NCBI RefSeq assembly: GCF_014655715.1
Contig: NZ_BNBM01000006.1
Coordinates: 418,484 to 482,483, forward strand
Origin: Streptomyces lanatus
Lineage (GTDB): Bacteria > Actinomycetota > Actinomycetes > Streptomycetales > Streptomycetaceae
Length of the DNA stretch: 64,000 nucleotides
Direction of reading: 5' to 3'
Shown: positions 43,472 through 54,100 of the stretch, piece by piece
How the letters are laid out: each line of letters begins with the position of its first letter
How positions within the stretch are numbered: position 1 is the first letter of the stretch
The notes under the pieces: generated by a model
Seen by the model: the letters and a program-made list of their open reading frames with translations, nothing else
What the model was told of the DNA's origin: nothing
The model's database searches: none
Translations under genes and position numbers: made by a program

Positions 43472-44680
43472 TCACACCCCCTCCAACACCCCCAACGCCC
43501 GACGAGCGACCTCCCGCCCGATCGGCAGCGAAGCGGTAGCCGCAGGACTCGGCGCATTCAGCACATGCACCGCCCGATCCCCCTCCCGAATCAAGAAGTC
43601 ATCCACCAGCCCCCCGTCCCGCAACACGGCCTGCGCCCGCACCCCCGCAGCCGCCGGCACCAGATCATCCGACGTCACCGCAGGCAACAACCGCAGCACC
43701 GCCTCCGTGAACGCCCCCTTGGACACCGACCGCCGCAGCTCCCCCGCCCCATACCGCCAGTGCCGCCGAGCCATCCGCCAGGCCCCCGGCCAAGCCACCA
43801 CCGCCCCGACCTCCCGAGGCCGCACGACCCCCCACCCGTACCCCTCCCGGGCAAGCGCCGGCACCGCGTTCGGCCCGATGTGGACACCCCCGTCGATCCC
43901 GCGCGTGAGATGCACCCCGAGAAACGGAAACGCCGGATCCGGCACCGGATACACCAGCCCCCGCACCAGTTCACCCCGCGCCAGCGAGTAGTACTCCCCC
44001 CGGAACGGCACGATCCGCACCCCGGGCTCGTCCCCCGTCAGCAGGGCCACCTCGTCGCAGTACAGCCCGGCACAGTTCACAAGAACCCGCCCCCGCACCA
44101 CGTCCCCACCAGCCGTCCGTACGGCCACCCCCAGCGCGGCCCGCCGGTCGATCCGCTCGACCCGCGCCCCGTACCGGATCTCCGCCCCTGACGCCTCCGC
44201 CAGCTGCCGGGCGACCCCGACGAAGTCGCACACGCCCGTCGTCCCGACGTGTATGGCGGCGAGTCCGCGCACCTCCGGCTCGTACTCCGAGATCTGCGCG
44301 GCCCCCAGCTCCCGTACCGGAATGCCGTTCTCCCGCCCGCGCTGCACCAGGGCGTGCAGCCGCGGCAGCTCCGCCCGCTCCGTCGCGACGATCAGCTTGC
44401 CGGTGACGGCGTGCGCGATGCCGTACTCCGCGCAGAACTTGACCATCTCGGCGGCGCCCCCCACCGCGTACCGCGCCTTGAGGGATCCCGGCCGGTAGTA
44501 GATCCCGCTGTGGATGACCCCGCTGTTGCGCCCCGTCTGGTGCCGGGCCGGGCCCGGTTCCTTCTCCAGCACGGTCACCCGCGTCCCCGGCGCGGCGCGT
44601 GTGATCGCATACGCCGTGGACAGCCCGACGATCCCACCGCCGATGACGAGCACGTCACAGTCGTAAGCGAGCGTCCGCAC
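43472..44680 (-). CDS. lhgO: L-2-hydroxyglutarate oxidase
   Basis: This 402-residue FAD-dependent oxidoreductase of the DAO family converts L-2-hydroxyglutarate to 2-oxoglutarate. The N-terminal dinucleotide fold is VLVIGGGIVGLSTAYAI. The family signature RHQTGRNSGVIHSGIYY follows at about residues 46-62. Further segments LVNCAGLYCDEVA and FRGEYYSLA match LhgO. The C-terminus has VRAQAVLRDGGLVDDF and HVLNAPSPAATASLPIG. The GTG start has GGAGG upstream. No operon partner. Confidence 0.92.
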   Translation of the reverse strand: MRTLAYDCDVLVIGGGIVGLSTAYAITRAAPGTRVTVLEKEPGPARHQTGRNSGVIHSGIYYRPGSLKARYAVGGAAEMVKFCAEYGIAHAVTGKLIVATERAELPRLHALVQRGRENGIPVRELGAAQISEYEPEVRGLAAIHVGTTGVCDFVGVARQLAEASGAEIRYGARVERIDRRAALGVAVRTAGGDVVRGRVLVNCAGLYCDEVALLTGDEPGVRIVPFRGEYYSLARGELVRGLVYPVPDPAFPFLGVHLTRGIDGGVHIGPNAVPALAREGYGWGVVRPREVGAVVAWPGAWRMARRHWRYGAGELRRSVSKGAFTEAVLRLLPAVTSDDLVPAAAGVRAQAVLRDGGLVDDFLIREGDRAVHVLNAPSPAATASLPIGREVARRALGVLEGV

Positions 44681-44847
44681 CTACCCCACCTCCCGGTTTC
44701 GATAATGCACTGCGCCACTGACAACGCGGTCAAACCCGGGGACCCACCGTGTCCGAGGGGAAACCTTGGACAAGGGCGGGACATCCAGCCACCCGTCTGC
44801 TGTGATCCGGCCACGGAACGTTCATGGACCCGCCCGACGATGCGCCC

Positions 44848-46194
44848 ATGAGACGTCTCACTCCGGCCTTGGCCCTCGGCCTCACCGTCCTCCTGGCCGC
44901 CAGCCACGCCAACGCCGCCCCCAGCCACAGCACGCGAGACAGCTACGGCACCAAGGCGACCTACGCCCCCGGCCAGAACCCCCGTACCTACCAGCGGCCC
45001 CCCGCCGGCTTCACGCCCGTCTTCACAGAGAACGTCTCCCGCCACGGCTCCCGCGCCGCCACCGACGGCGACGACGCGGACCTGGTCCTCGCGCTGTGGA
45101 AGAAGGCCGAGGCGGCGGGGGCCCTCACCGCGAAGGGGAGGGAGCTCGGGCCCAAGGTGCAGGCGCTGCAGAGCGCCATGAGCGCCGTCGGCTACGGCGA
45201 CCTCAGCGGCCGCGGCAAGCGGGAGGTCCACGACACGGCCGTACAGATGGCGAAACGGCTGCCGGGGCTGTTCCGGAAGATCGCCGGCGACAAGGAGAAG
45301 ATCGACGTCGTCAGCTCGGGACAGGGACGTGCCGTCGACAGCGCGAACCTGTACGCCGCCGGGCTCGCCGGCGCCGACCCCGCGCTGAAGCCGCTCATCG
45401 GCCCGACCCGCACGGACGTCGACCTGCTGTACTTCCACAAGGCGGCCGGCGGGGCGGCCTACCGTGACTACCTCGCGAACGATCAGCGGCTCGCGAGCAC
45501 CCTGAAGTCGATCACCGACCAGCCCACCACGCACCGTGCCGCCCGCGACGTACTGAAGAAGCTCTTCAAGGGCGACTTCGTCGACCAGCTCGCCGACACC
45601 GACCGCGTGGCGGCCGCCACGGCCGTCTACAACCTGTACGCCATCGCGCCCGCCATGAGCGACGAGAGCCCCGACGGCAGGGGCTGGGGCATGGAGCGGT
45701 TCATCGGCAAGCGGGACGCGGCCTGGTTCGGGTACCTGAGCGATGTCGAGGACTTCTACGAGAAGGGTCCGGGCTTCGCCGGCAGCGACATCACGTACAA
45801 GATGGCGGACGTGCTGCTCGACGACTTCTTCGACAAGGTCGAGGCCAAGCGGGACGGCAGCAGCGACCTGGGCGCCGAGCTGCGCTTCACGCATGCCGAG
45901 GAGATCATTCCGCTGGCCGCGCTGATGGGCCTGCCCGGCAGCACCGAGGGCGTCACTCAGGAGCGGCCGTACACCTACGCCGACAACGCGTGGCGGGGCG
46001 CGGCGGTGGCGCCGCTCGGCTCGAACGTCCAGTGGGACGTCTTCCGCAAGGGCGGCACCTACCTGGTGCGGATGCTCTACAACGAGAAGGAGACCGCCTT
46101 CAAGGCCGGCTGCCGTCCCATCGCCAGGAACAGCGCCTTCTACGACCTCGACGAGCTGGAGCGCTGCTTCGGGCGCGCGGAGGGCGCGTCGTAG
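44848..46194 (+). CDS. Secreted histidine phosphatase (MINPP-like)
   Basis: The 448-residue exported enzyme belongs to the histidine acid phosphatase clan. A typical signal peptide is LTPALALGLTVLLAASHANA. The catalytic motif is SRHGSR (RHGxR), and the distal motif is HAE in FTHAEEII rather than HD, which points to the multiple inositol polyphosphate phosphatase branch acting on phytate-type substrates. An in-frame ATG at 44824 would add an acidic DPPDDAP stretch before the signal; ATG 44848 gives a standard signal peptide. It is probably extracellular phosphate scavenging. Confidence 0.83.
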   Translation: MRRLTPALALGLTVLLAASHANAAPSHSTRDSYGTKATYAPGQNPRTYQRPPAGFTPVFTENVSRHGSRAATDGDDADLVLALWKKAEAAGALTAKGRELGPKVQALQSAMSAVGYGDLSGRGKREVHDTAVQMAKRLPGLFRKIAGDKEKIDVVSSGQGRAVDSANLYAAGLAGADPALKPLIGPTRTDVDLLYFHKAAGGAAYRDYLANDQRLASTLKSITDQPTTHRAARDVLKKLFKGDFVDQLADTDRVAAATAVYNLYAIAPAMSDESPDGRGWGMERFIGKRDAAWFGYLSDVEDFYEKGPGFAGSDITYKMADVLLDDFFDKVEAKRDGSSDLGAELRFTHAEEIIPLAALMGLPGSTEGVTQERPYTYADNAWRGAAVAPLGSNVQWDVFRKGGTYLVRMLYNEKETAFKAGCRPIARNSAFYDLDELERCFGRAEGAS

Positions 46195-46247
46195 CCGCCG
46201 CCCGCCTGTTCGGGCAGGGCGGAGGCCACGCGCGCGTGCGGGCACGC

Positions 46248-47672
46248 TCAGGCCGGGGCCATCAGCAGCGGCCGTGCACGTTCCCGTAGTTCGATCACCC
46301 TCGGTTCGTCCCCGTACGGCTCCAGCCGGTGCAGCAGGTCCTTCACGTACTCGGTGGTGCGCGCGGACGATATCCGCCCCGCGACCTCCACCGCCCGCAC
46401 GCCCTGCTCGCATGCCGCGTCGAGGTTGCCCGACTCCAGCTCGGCGACCGCCGAGACGACGAGCCGCAGCCCGTGCGAGCGCACGAACTCCTCTGTCGGC
46501 TTCGACAGCGCCTGCTCGGTGAACCGCCGTACCTGGCGTGGTGCCTTCAGGTCCCGGTAGCACTCCGCGGCGTCCGCGGCGAAGCGGTCGTAGGAGTAGA
46601 AGCCGAGCCACGACGGGTCGTTGTCGCCCTCCCTGGACCGCTCCAGCCAGCCCTCCGCCGCCTTCAGGGCGGCGCCGGCCGCCTGCGCGTCATTCGCGCG
46701 CGCGTGTGCGCGTGCCTCGACGAGGCGGAAGAAGCTCATGGTGCGGGCCGTGGCGAGCCCACGGTTGCGCTCCAGCGCGGCCTGGGCGAGGTCGACGCCC
46801 TCGTCGCCGAAGCCCCGGTAGGTCGCCTGGAGCGACATCGACGCCAGCACGTACCCGCCGAGGGGTACGTCGGCCGCCGCGCGGGCGAGCCGCAGCGCCT
46901 GGATGTAGTAGCGCTGCGCGGCCTCCTGTTGACCGGTGTCGAACGCCATCCACCCGGCGAGACGGGTGAGTTCGGCACTCGCCCCGAACAGGGCTCGGCC
47001 CACTTCATCGGAGTACGAGCCGAGCAGCAGCGGTGCCGCCTCCACTCGTAAGCACTCGGGCACCATGGACGAACGCCAGTCGCCGCCTCCGTACTTGGAG
47101 TCCCAGCGCCTGGCGTCCTCGGCGGCCTCGCGCAGCTTCTGCACATCACTGTGGCCGACTTTGAGCGGTGCGCCGGACCCCTCGGAGGGGCCCACCTCGC
47201 GCGCGACCGAGGTGTCGGCCGGGGTTATCAGCCACCGTGAGGCGGGCGTTGCGTATGCGCTTACTGCGAATGATCCGGCCAGCGACTGCCAGATGCCGCC
47301 TGATCCGGCGCGGCGGCCGGCGAGGTCGAGACGGTAGAGCTCCGTCGCCGACTTCACCGCTTGTCCGACGTCCCGGGGGAAGGCGAGACCCACTTCGGGT
47401 GCGGGGTCCGCGTCCGCCAGGCCGATCTCGTGGAGCGGCACCGGGCGGCCCAGCTTCTGGCCGATCGCGGCGGCGATGAGGTGCGGGGCGGCGCCCTGCG
47501 GCACCATGCCCTTCGACACCCAGCGCGCCACCGACGTCTTGTCGTAGCGAAGAGTCAGGCCCCGCTGAGCGCCAAGGTCGTTGACGCGTCGGGCGAGTCC
47601 TGCGTTGCTGATTCCCGCGAGGGCGAGAACGGCGCCGAGTTTTTCGTTCGGCCCGCGTTGCTCCCTGGACAT
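46248..47672 (-). CDS. NsdA-like TPR regulator of development
   Basis: The 474-residue protein resembles the NsdA family, Streptomyces regulators that repress sporulation and antibiotic production, and what I recall as a sporulation-associated homologue. The N-terminal 80 residues contain LGAVLALAGISNAGLARRVNDLG and YDKTSVARWVSKG, a helix-turn-helix-like region. The remainder is helical TPR-like repeats (AAQRYYIQALRLARAA; LAQAALERNRGLA). ATG 47672 follows GAGGGG at good spacing and is preferred over upstream in-frame starts. Divergent from the asparagine-synthetase-like gene. Confidence 0.8.
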   Translation of the reverse strand: MSREQRGPNEKLGAVLALAGISNAGLARRVNDLGAQRGLTLRYDKTSVARWVSKGMVPQGAAPHLIAAAIGQKLGRPVPLHEIGLADADPAPEVGLAFPRDVGQAVKSATELYRLDLAGRRAGSGGIWQSLAGSFAVSAYATPASRWLITPADTSVAREVGPSEGSGAPLKVGHSDVQKLREAAEDARRWDSKYGGGDWRSSMVPECLRVEAAPLLLGSYSDEVGRALFGASAELTRLAGWMAFDTGQQEAAQRYYIQALRLARAAADVPLGGYVLASMSLQATYRGFGDEGVDLAQAALERNRGLATARTMSFFRLVEARAHARANDAQAAGAALKAAEGWLERSREGDNDPSWLGFYSYDRFAADAAECYRDLKAPRQVRRFTEQALSKPTEEFVRSHGLRLVVSAVAELESGNLDAACEQGVRAVEVAGRISSARTTEYVKDLLHRLEPYGDEPRVIELRERARPLLMAPA

Positions 47673-48429
47673 GCGCCACCCCTCGACACAGACGGCTGCC
47701 GCGCTGGCATAACCACGCGGCATTCGTAAACCCAGCGTAGTTCGCCGCATCCCAAGCGTTAAGGGGCATTGTTCCGGATGGCGGGATTGTGGTCCGCACT
47801 CAAGTGCGCACCCCCTACGCACAGTTGTGATGTGCTCCCGCTGTGTGGCTGTGCGCCCGTCCGTGCGCTCTTCTCCGGCCACCGGGGGAGCGGTTCCATG
47901 GCTTCTGCGTGGGTCGGCCCGCTGTACTGGATCCAGTGGGCTGGGGGATTCCGCCGCCTACATCCCCGCGGGCGGCGGAACGGTCCGGGGGGCGCACTCC
48001 GTTCCCCGGACTGCGCGCACGGCGAGTACGGCGAGTAGTGCGGAGGGCTTGCACGGAGTGTGCGCGAGCCTGTCCCTACGGCGCCGATTTGGCCGAAAAC
48101 CGACCCCGTCCCGTCGGGGTGATTACGGCTCCTACCTTAGGACTTGAGGGCGCGCAGGGAGTATTCGGGGAGCGTTCAGGGGGCGCATTCGCGCCGCAGC
48201 CGCAGCTCGATCCCTCGCTCGACCTGCCGGATCCGACGGTCACGCACGCGTGGATCTCCTTGCCCCTTCCGGACGTTGACGGCGCGTACCGTCCGACGCG
48301 CGGGGGCCCGCGCGGGCGTGATTGCCCGGTCCCGAGCTGTTCCACCGCCGCTCCGGGGCGCGTCCTTCATGGCAGCATGGTGAACCGTTCGTACGGTGCA
48401 CTGTTTGTCCACAGCCTGTGGAGGCGTCC
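47673..48429. other. Long divergent intergenic region
   Basis: I find no supported gene in this 757-bp stretch between the NsdA-like and asparagine-synthetase-like genes. It contains a small hairpin, ACCCCG/CGGGGT at 48103-48120, and the GGAGG binding site of the downstream gene. Its length suggests complex control of one or both genes. Confidence 0.45.
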
Positions 48430-50523
48430 ATGCGGTGGTTGGTGGGATGGAGCAGCACCACCGCGGTGGCCGCCGAGATCGGCTCCGCGGGGGCCACCGG
48501 AAGCGACGGCGAGACCGTGCACCCGGTGGGGTCCCAACTCCTGTGGGGCGACCCCGATCCGCTGTGGGCGGTCGGCGACTGGCGCCCCGACGAGGTGCGC
48601 GTGGTGAAGGCCGACGCGCAGAACAGGATCGCGGTCCTGGGCACCTGCGGGGCGAGCGACGAACAACTCCGCCTGGGCCTGTTCGCCGCGCGCGGAGGGG
48701 CACTTCGCCATCTGACCAACTGGCCCGGCAGCTACACGGCCGTCGTCCAGGTCGGCCGCAGGGTCACGGTCTGCGGCGATCTGGCGGGCGCCAGGCCGGT
48801 GTTCTACACCCCCTGGGCGGGCGGCACGGCCTACTCCACCGCCGCCCTCCCCCTCGCCGACCTCATCGAGGCCAACCTCGACTTCGGGCACCTCGCCGCC
48901 CTGCTCGCCGCCCCCGACGTACCGGCGGCCCTGCACGACTCCACGCCGTACGACGGCGTACGCCGGATTCCGCCGGGGCACGCACTGATCCTGCGCGCCG
49001 GGGCCCGGGAGATCGCCGGCTACGAGCCGGTCGCCTCGCTCGCGGTGGCGGCACCGGCGGCCGACCCGGACAGCGCGGTGGACGCCGTACGCGACGCCCT
49101 GGTCGACGCGGTACGCGCCCGCCTGTCCGCGCCCCGTCACGTCCCCGACATCGACCCCGGCCCGGTCCCGGGGATGGGCCCGGCCGAACGGCGTGCCGCG
49201 CGCGGGATGCCGGTACCGGGCATAGGGGCGGATCTGTCGGGCGGCCCGGCATCCGGCACCCTGGCCCTGCTGGCCGCGGGCCTCCCGGGCATGCCGGGCA
49301 CGGTGCTGGGCCACGGCACGGGCGCGGGGGAGCGCCTCCTGGCCGTGACCTTCAACGACCTGGCGGTGGGCGGCAGGGAGGCGGAGCTGGAGCGGGCGGG
49401 AGCCCTGGCGGCCAACCCACGCCTGCACCACGTGGTCGTGGCCGGCGGCGAGGAGACACTGCCGTACGCGGACCTGGACGGCCCGCTGACGGACGAGCCG
49501 GGCCCCAGCCTGGTGACGGCGGCCCGCCACCGCGCCCGCCTCGCCTCCGGCAGCGCGGACCACTTCACGGGCTACGGCGCCCGCCAGGTACTGGACGCGC
49601 ACCCCGCCCGCCTGGCCGACCTCCTGATGGACCGCAAACGCCGCCACCTGGTGCGCCCGGTCGCGGCGCTGGCGAAGGCGGACGGTTCGGTGCTGGTCCC
49701 CGCGCGCGTTTACGGCGCGGCACGCAAGCTGGCCCGCACGCCGTACCGCACGGGCGTGGAGTCCCTGGCCTCCCGGTTGATGGACCGCCGTTTCGACGAA
49801 CCAGGAGGTGCGGTGGGAGCATCCCTCGCCGCCCTCACCTGGGCCAGACCGGGCCCGGCGGCACGCTGGCTGACCGGGGAGGCCCTGGCTGAAGTATCGG
49901 TTCGCCTCCAGACGGCGACGAGCCGCAACGGCGTGGGCCCCGGCCAGCGCCCAGGCGACTACCGCGCGCGTGCCGCGCTCGCCCGCCACGCCGCGGACAT
50001 CCGCATCCTGGAGCAGGCCGCCGAGATCCGCTCCCAACGCCTGCACACCCCCTTCCTCGACAACCAGGTCGTCCGCGCCTGCCGAGCCCTCCCTGAGGCC
50101 CTGCGCGTCCAGCCCGGCGCCCGCGCCGCGATCCTCCGTACGGTCCTGGAGGGCGCCGGAGTCACCGACCTCCCACCCGGCTGGGGCGCCCCCACCCACG
50201 CCCCCGCGGCAGCGGCGTCCCGCACCGGCCTCCGCGTCGCGGTCGACCCCCTCATGTCCCTCTTCGGCACCCCCCTCCTGGCCCAGGCAGGCCTGGTCGA
50301 AGCCCGAGTGGTCCGCAAGGCCCTCCGAGCAGCCTCCGAGGGCGAACCCCTCCCCCTGGACGGCCTGGCAGACCTCGTCTCCCTCGAACTCTGGCTACAC
50401 CGCCTACTGGCCCGCCGAGGCACCTGCTGGACAGGAACCCCGGCGAGACAACGGGCGGTACCGGAGGGGATCAAGCCGCAGAGGGGGGCGTTGGGGGCGG
50501 GGGCGGGGGGTCGGCGGGGGTAG
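48430..50523 (+). CDS. Asparagine synthetase-like protein lacking key catalytic residues
   Basis: The 697-residue protein has the layout of a class B asparagine synthetase: an N-terminal Ntn-type glutaminase-like domain (to about 200) and a C-terminal synthetase domain. Segments match, such as GDLAGARPVFYT, YDGVRRIPPGHALIL and RLHTPFLDNQVVRACRALP. Key positions differ: it starts MRWLVGW, so the Cys2 nucleophile is missing, and the ATP loop SGGxDS reads S270-G-G-P-A-S275. An authentic asparagine synthetase role is unlikely. It may have a non-catalytic or altered amide/lactam role. ATG 48430 has GGAGG upstream. Confidence 0.82.
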   Translation: MRWLVGWSSTTAVAAEIGSAGATGSDGETVHPVGSQLLWGDPDPLWAVGDWRPDEVRVVKADAQNRIAVLGTCGASDEQLRLGLFAARGGALRHLTNWPGSYTAVVQVGRRVTVCGDLAGARPVFYTPWAGGTAYSTAALPLADLIEANLDFGHLAALLAAPDVPAALHDSTPYDGVRRIPPGHALILRAGAREIAGYEPVASLAVAAPAADPDSAVDAVRDALVDAVRARLSAPRHVPDIDPGPVPGMGPAERRAARGMPVPGIGADLSGGPASGTLALLAAGLPGMPGTVLGHGTGAGERLLAVTFNDLAVGGREAELERAGALAANPRLHHVVVAGGEETLPYADLDGPLTDEPGPSLVTAARHRARLASGSADHFTGYGARQVLDAHPARLADLLMDRKRRHLVRPVAALAKADGSVLVPARVYGAARKLARTPYRTGVESLASRLMDRRFDEPGGAVGASLAALTWARPGPAARWLTGEALAEVSVRLQTATSRNGVGPGQRPGDYRARAALARHAADIRILEQAAEIRSQRLHTPFLDNQVVRACRALPEALRVQPGARAAILRTVLEGAGVTDLPPGWGAPTHAPAAAASRTGLRVAVDPLMSLFGTPLLAQAGLVEARVVRKALRAASEGEPLPLDGLADLVSLELWLHRLLARRGTCWTGTPARQRAVPEGIKPQRGALGAGAGGRRG

Positions 50524-50947
50524 GGGTGCGGCTCGGGACGCCGGGTGGGGTCTTCCTGGGTGGGGGGCCGCGCGCATCGTCCAGCTGGTCCGGTGTTGGG
50601 GACGGGGCCTGGCTGCAACTGGCCCTCACCCACGTGGGGCGCGCTGCCTTCCGGCTGGTCCGGTGTTCGAGGACGGGGCCATGCCGTCCCTAGCCCTCAC
50701 CCATCCGGTGGGGCGGCGCTTCTCAGCGCCGGCCTGCATCTTCCGGCTGGTCCGGCGTTCGGGCACGGGGCCATGCCGTCCCTAGCTCCCACCTACCCGG
50801 TGGGGCGGTACTTCTCAACGCCGGCCCGCTCCCTCCAGCCCGTCCGGCGTTCGAGCACAGGGCCACGCCATCCCTAACCCCCACCCACCCGCAGGAGCGC
50901 ACACCCCATCCGGAGGGGCGGCACTTCCCAACGCCGGTCCGCATCTC
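50524..50947. repeat. Array of degenerate intergenic repeat units
   Basis: Units built around a (G/C)(C/T)(T/C)(G/C)GTCCGG(T/C)GTTCG motif begin near 50584, 50654, 50746 and 50837, so spacing is about 70-115 bp. They resemble the half-units before copy 1 at 43240-43290. They lead into the perfect 128-bp copy 2. Confidence 0.7.
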
Positions 50948-51075
50948 TCAGCCCGTCCGGCGTTTGAGGACAAGGCCCCTTCAGGGCCGGAGCGGGGTCT
51001 GGGGCGGCAGCCCCAGTGGGGTCGAAGGGGCGAAGCCCCTGGAGGACGGGACGGGTAGGGGCGGCGGGGGCGAAA
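50948..51075. repeat. Multi-hairpin intergenic repeat, copy 2
   Basis: Identical over 128 bp to 43312-43439. It lies between the asparagine-synthetase-like gene and the SARP regulator. Confidence 0.88.
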
Positions 51076-51189
51076 CCCTTCCGGCCCGCACCCGGACGAC
51101 CCCAGCAACCACGCACCCACACCCGCCCACGCCACCCCCACCCCCACAAAACCCGTGCCCAAGAAACCACCCCCCGCGACAATGACCAG

Positions 51190-54100
51190 GTGCGGTACAG
51201 AATCCTGGGCGTCACCCAGGCAGAGGACGACCAGGGCACCGTCGTCCCCCTCGCCGGCCCCCGCCTACGCGCCCTGCTCACAGCCCTGGCCCTACGCCCC
51301 GGCCACCTCACCACCCCCACCACCCTGATCGACGAGGTCTGGGCCGGCGCCCCACCCCACGACGCCCCCGCCGCCCTCCAGGCCCTGATCGCCCGCCTGC
51401 GCCGCACACTCGGCAAGGACACCGTCACCTCCGCCCCCGGCGGCTACCGCCTCACAGCGACGAAGCAGGACGTAGACCTCTACGTCTTCGAACGCCTCGT
51501 ACACGAAGGCACCTCCGCCCTCGACCGAGGCGACCCGACCACGGCGGCCCAGACCCTCACCACCGCTCTGGCCCTGTGGCGCGGCCCGGCCCTGTCCGAC
51601 CTCCCCGACCGGACCGCCACCGCCACCCGCCCGGAGTCCCTGCGCCTGGAGGCGACAAGGACCCGCATCGAGGCGGACCTACGACTGGGCCGCGCCCACA
51701 TCGCCGTACCCGAGCTCAAAGAACTGACCGCGACCCACCCGTACGACGAACCGCTGCACGCCCTCCTCATCCGAGCCCTGCGCGACACGGCCCGCCCGGC
51801 CGACGCCCTGGCCGCATACGAAACGGCGCGCCGAGCCCTGGCAGAAGGCCTCGGCACCGACCCCGGCCCGGAACTCCGCGCCCTGCACACAGACCTCCTG
51901 ACCCACGGGTCGCCCCCCAACCCGCCTGCGCCCCCACCCCCACATCCCCCAGAACGAACCGGCAACCTCCGTCCCCGCCTTACCTCTTTCGTGGGCCGGG
52001 AACTCGAACTCGACGCCATCCGTTCCGAATTGCACAGGGCCCGCCTGGTCACGCTCACCGGACCGGGCGGCTCCGGCAAGACCCGTCTCGCCGAGGAGGC
52101 AGCCACCGGCCTCCCCCAGGCATGGCTCGTCGAGCTCGCCGCGCTCGACCGCCCGGAGGCGGTGCCAGGCGCGGTGGTCAACGCGCTCGGTCTACGCGAG
52201 ACCGTGCTCATGACCAACGAGCTGACGGCCCAGCAGGACGACCCGCTCGCCCTGCTGATCGAGCACTGCGCCTCGCGCAGCGAGCTCCTGATCCTTGACA
52301 ACTGCGAACATGTGATCGGCGCGGCAGCCACCCTCGCCGAAACCCTCCTCACCCACTGCCCAGGACTCACGATCCTCGCCACCAGCCGTGAACCCCTGGG
52401 CATCCCCGGCGAGTCGGTACGCCCGGTCGAGCCCCTCCTCCCCGACCACGCGCACCGCCTCTTCGCGGACCGCGCGGCGGCCGTCCGCCCCGACGCCGCC
52501 ACCGCGCTGCGCGACGCCCGCGACCAGGACGCCGTCGCGGAGATCTGCCGCCGCCTCGACGGCCTGCCGCTCGCCATCGAACTGGCGGCGGCCCGGCTAC
52601 GGCTGCTCACGCCCCGGCAGATCGCCGACCGCCTCGACGACCGCTTCCGCCTCCTCACCTCCGGAAGCCGCACCGTCCTGCCCCGCCAGCAGACCCTGCG
52701 CGCCGTCGTCGACTGGTCCTGGGACCTGCTGGACGTGCGGGAGCGCACGGTGCTGCGCGAGGTGTCCGTCTTCGCGGGCGGCTGGGACCTCGCGGCGGCG
52801 GAGTCCGTGTGCACGGGACCGGCCGAGGACGTCCTCGGCACCCTCGGCGCCCTCGTAGACAAGTCCCTGATCGTGGCCACCCCGTACGAGCGGGACGGCG
52901 CGGAGGGCATGCGGTACCGCATGCTGGAGACCATCCACGAGTACGCCGTGGAGCGCGCCGCGGAGACCCCGGAGCTGAGCCTCACGGCCGAGCGCCGACA
53001 CCGCGCGTGGGTGCGCGCACTCGTGGAGGAGGCCGACCCCCTCCTGCGCTCCGCCGCCCAACTCCCCTGGATCTCCCGCCTGGAGACCGAGCTGGACAAC
53101 ATCCGCGCGGCCCTCGACCGAGCCCTGACAGCGGGCGACGAGCCGGACGCCACGGCCATCTCCCTGTCCATGTGCTGGTTCTGGTGGCTGCGCAACTACC
53201 GCGTCGAGGGCGCGGCTTGGACCGACAGGACGCTACGCCTGTGCGCCACCCTGGACGCCCGCGCGACGGCCACGACGCCCATGAGCCCCGAAACCACCAC
53301 CGCGCCCCGCCCCACGGACACTCTCCCCACGAACCCGCCGGACGGCATTCCCCCGAACCCGCCGGCCCTCGACCCCACCAACCCACAGACCCACCCCACC
53401 GACCCGGTCGACGCCCTCCTCGCCGACCCGGAGGGCCAGGCCCGCCACCCAAGGCACGCCGCCCGGATGAGCCTCCGTATGGAGCACCTGTTCCTCTGCA
53501 TCGAGTTCGAGCCGGTGGAGCACTGGCAGGACGAGCGGCTGCGCCGGTACATCGAGCACGTCCGGGCCCACTTCGCGCGCGGTGGCCCCGACGCGGCCCG
53601 CATGCCGGGCATGGTCTGGCCATTGGCCCGGTACATCCTGGGCGACACGACGGACACCGGAGCGGCCATGGACGCGGTGCTGGCCAACTGCCGTGTGTAC
53701 GGCGGCGACTGGGAGATCGGCTGCGTCCTGATGTTCCGTACGCACATGCTCGTCGACTCACCCGGCGGCCACGCGGGCGTGGACGACGACCTCGCGGAAC
53801 TGCGGATCCTCAGCCGCAGGGTCGGTGACCGCTGGATAGGGGCCCAGGTGTGCAGCGCGGCCGGGGAGGCGGCCATGGCGCGCGGTCGCTTCGAGGAGGC
53901 GAAGGGCGAGTTCGAGGAGGCGCTGCGCCTCGCCCGTGAGGTGGGCGCGTACGCCGAGACGCCGTTCCTCATCGCCCGGCTCGCCGAGATCGCGTACCGC
54001 TCGGGCGGCAGTGAGGCGGCCATGGCCGCGCTGGACGAGGCGGGCGCCACGGCCGAGCGGTACGGCGTGGCGGACTCCCGGGCGTTCGTCCTGCTGCTGC

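Noticed and set aside
47827..48147. Short ORFs in the 757-bp gap upstream of the asparagine-synthetase-like gene
   Set aside because: Several overlapping frames of similar length on both strands and no ribosome binding site or motif. Treated as regulatory DNA.
50524..51075. CRISPR or transposon inverted repeats
   Set aside because: Unit spacing is irregular, units are degenerate, and no cas or transposase genes are nearby.
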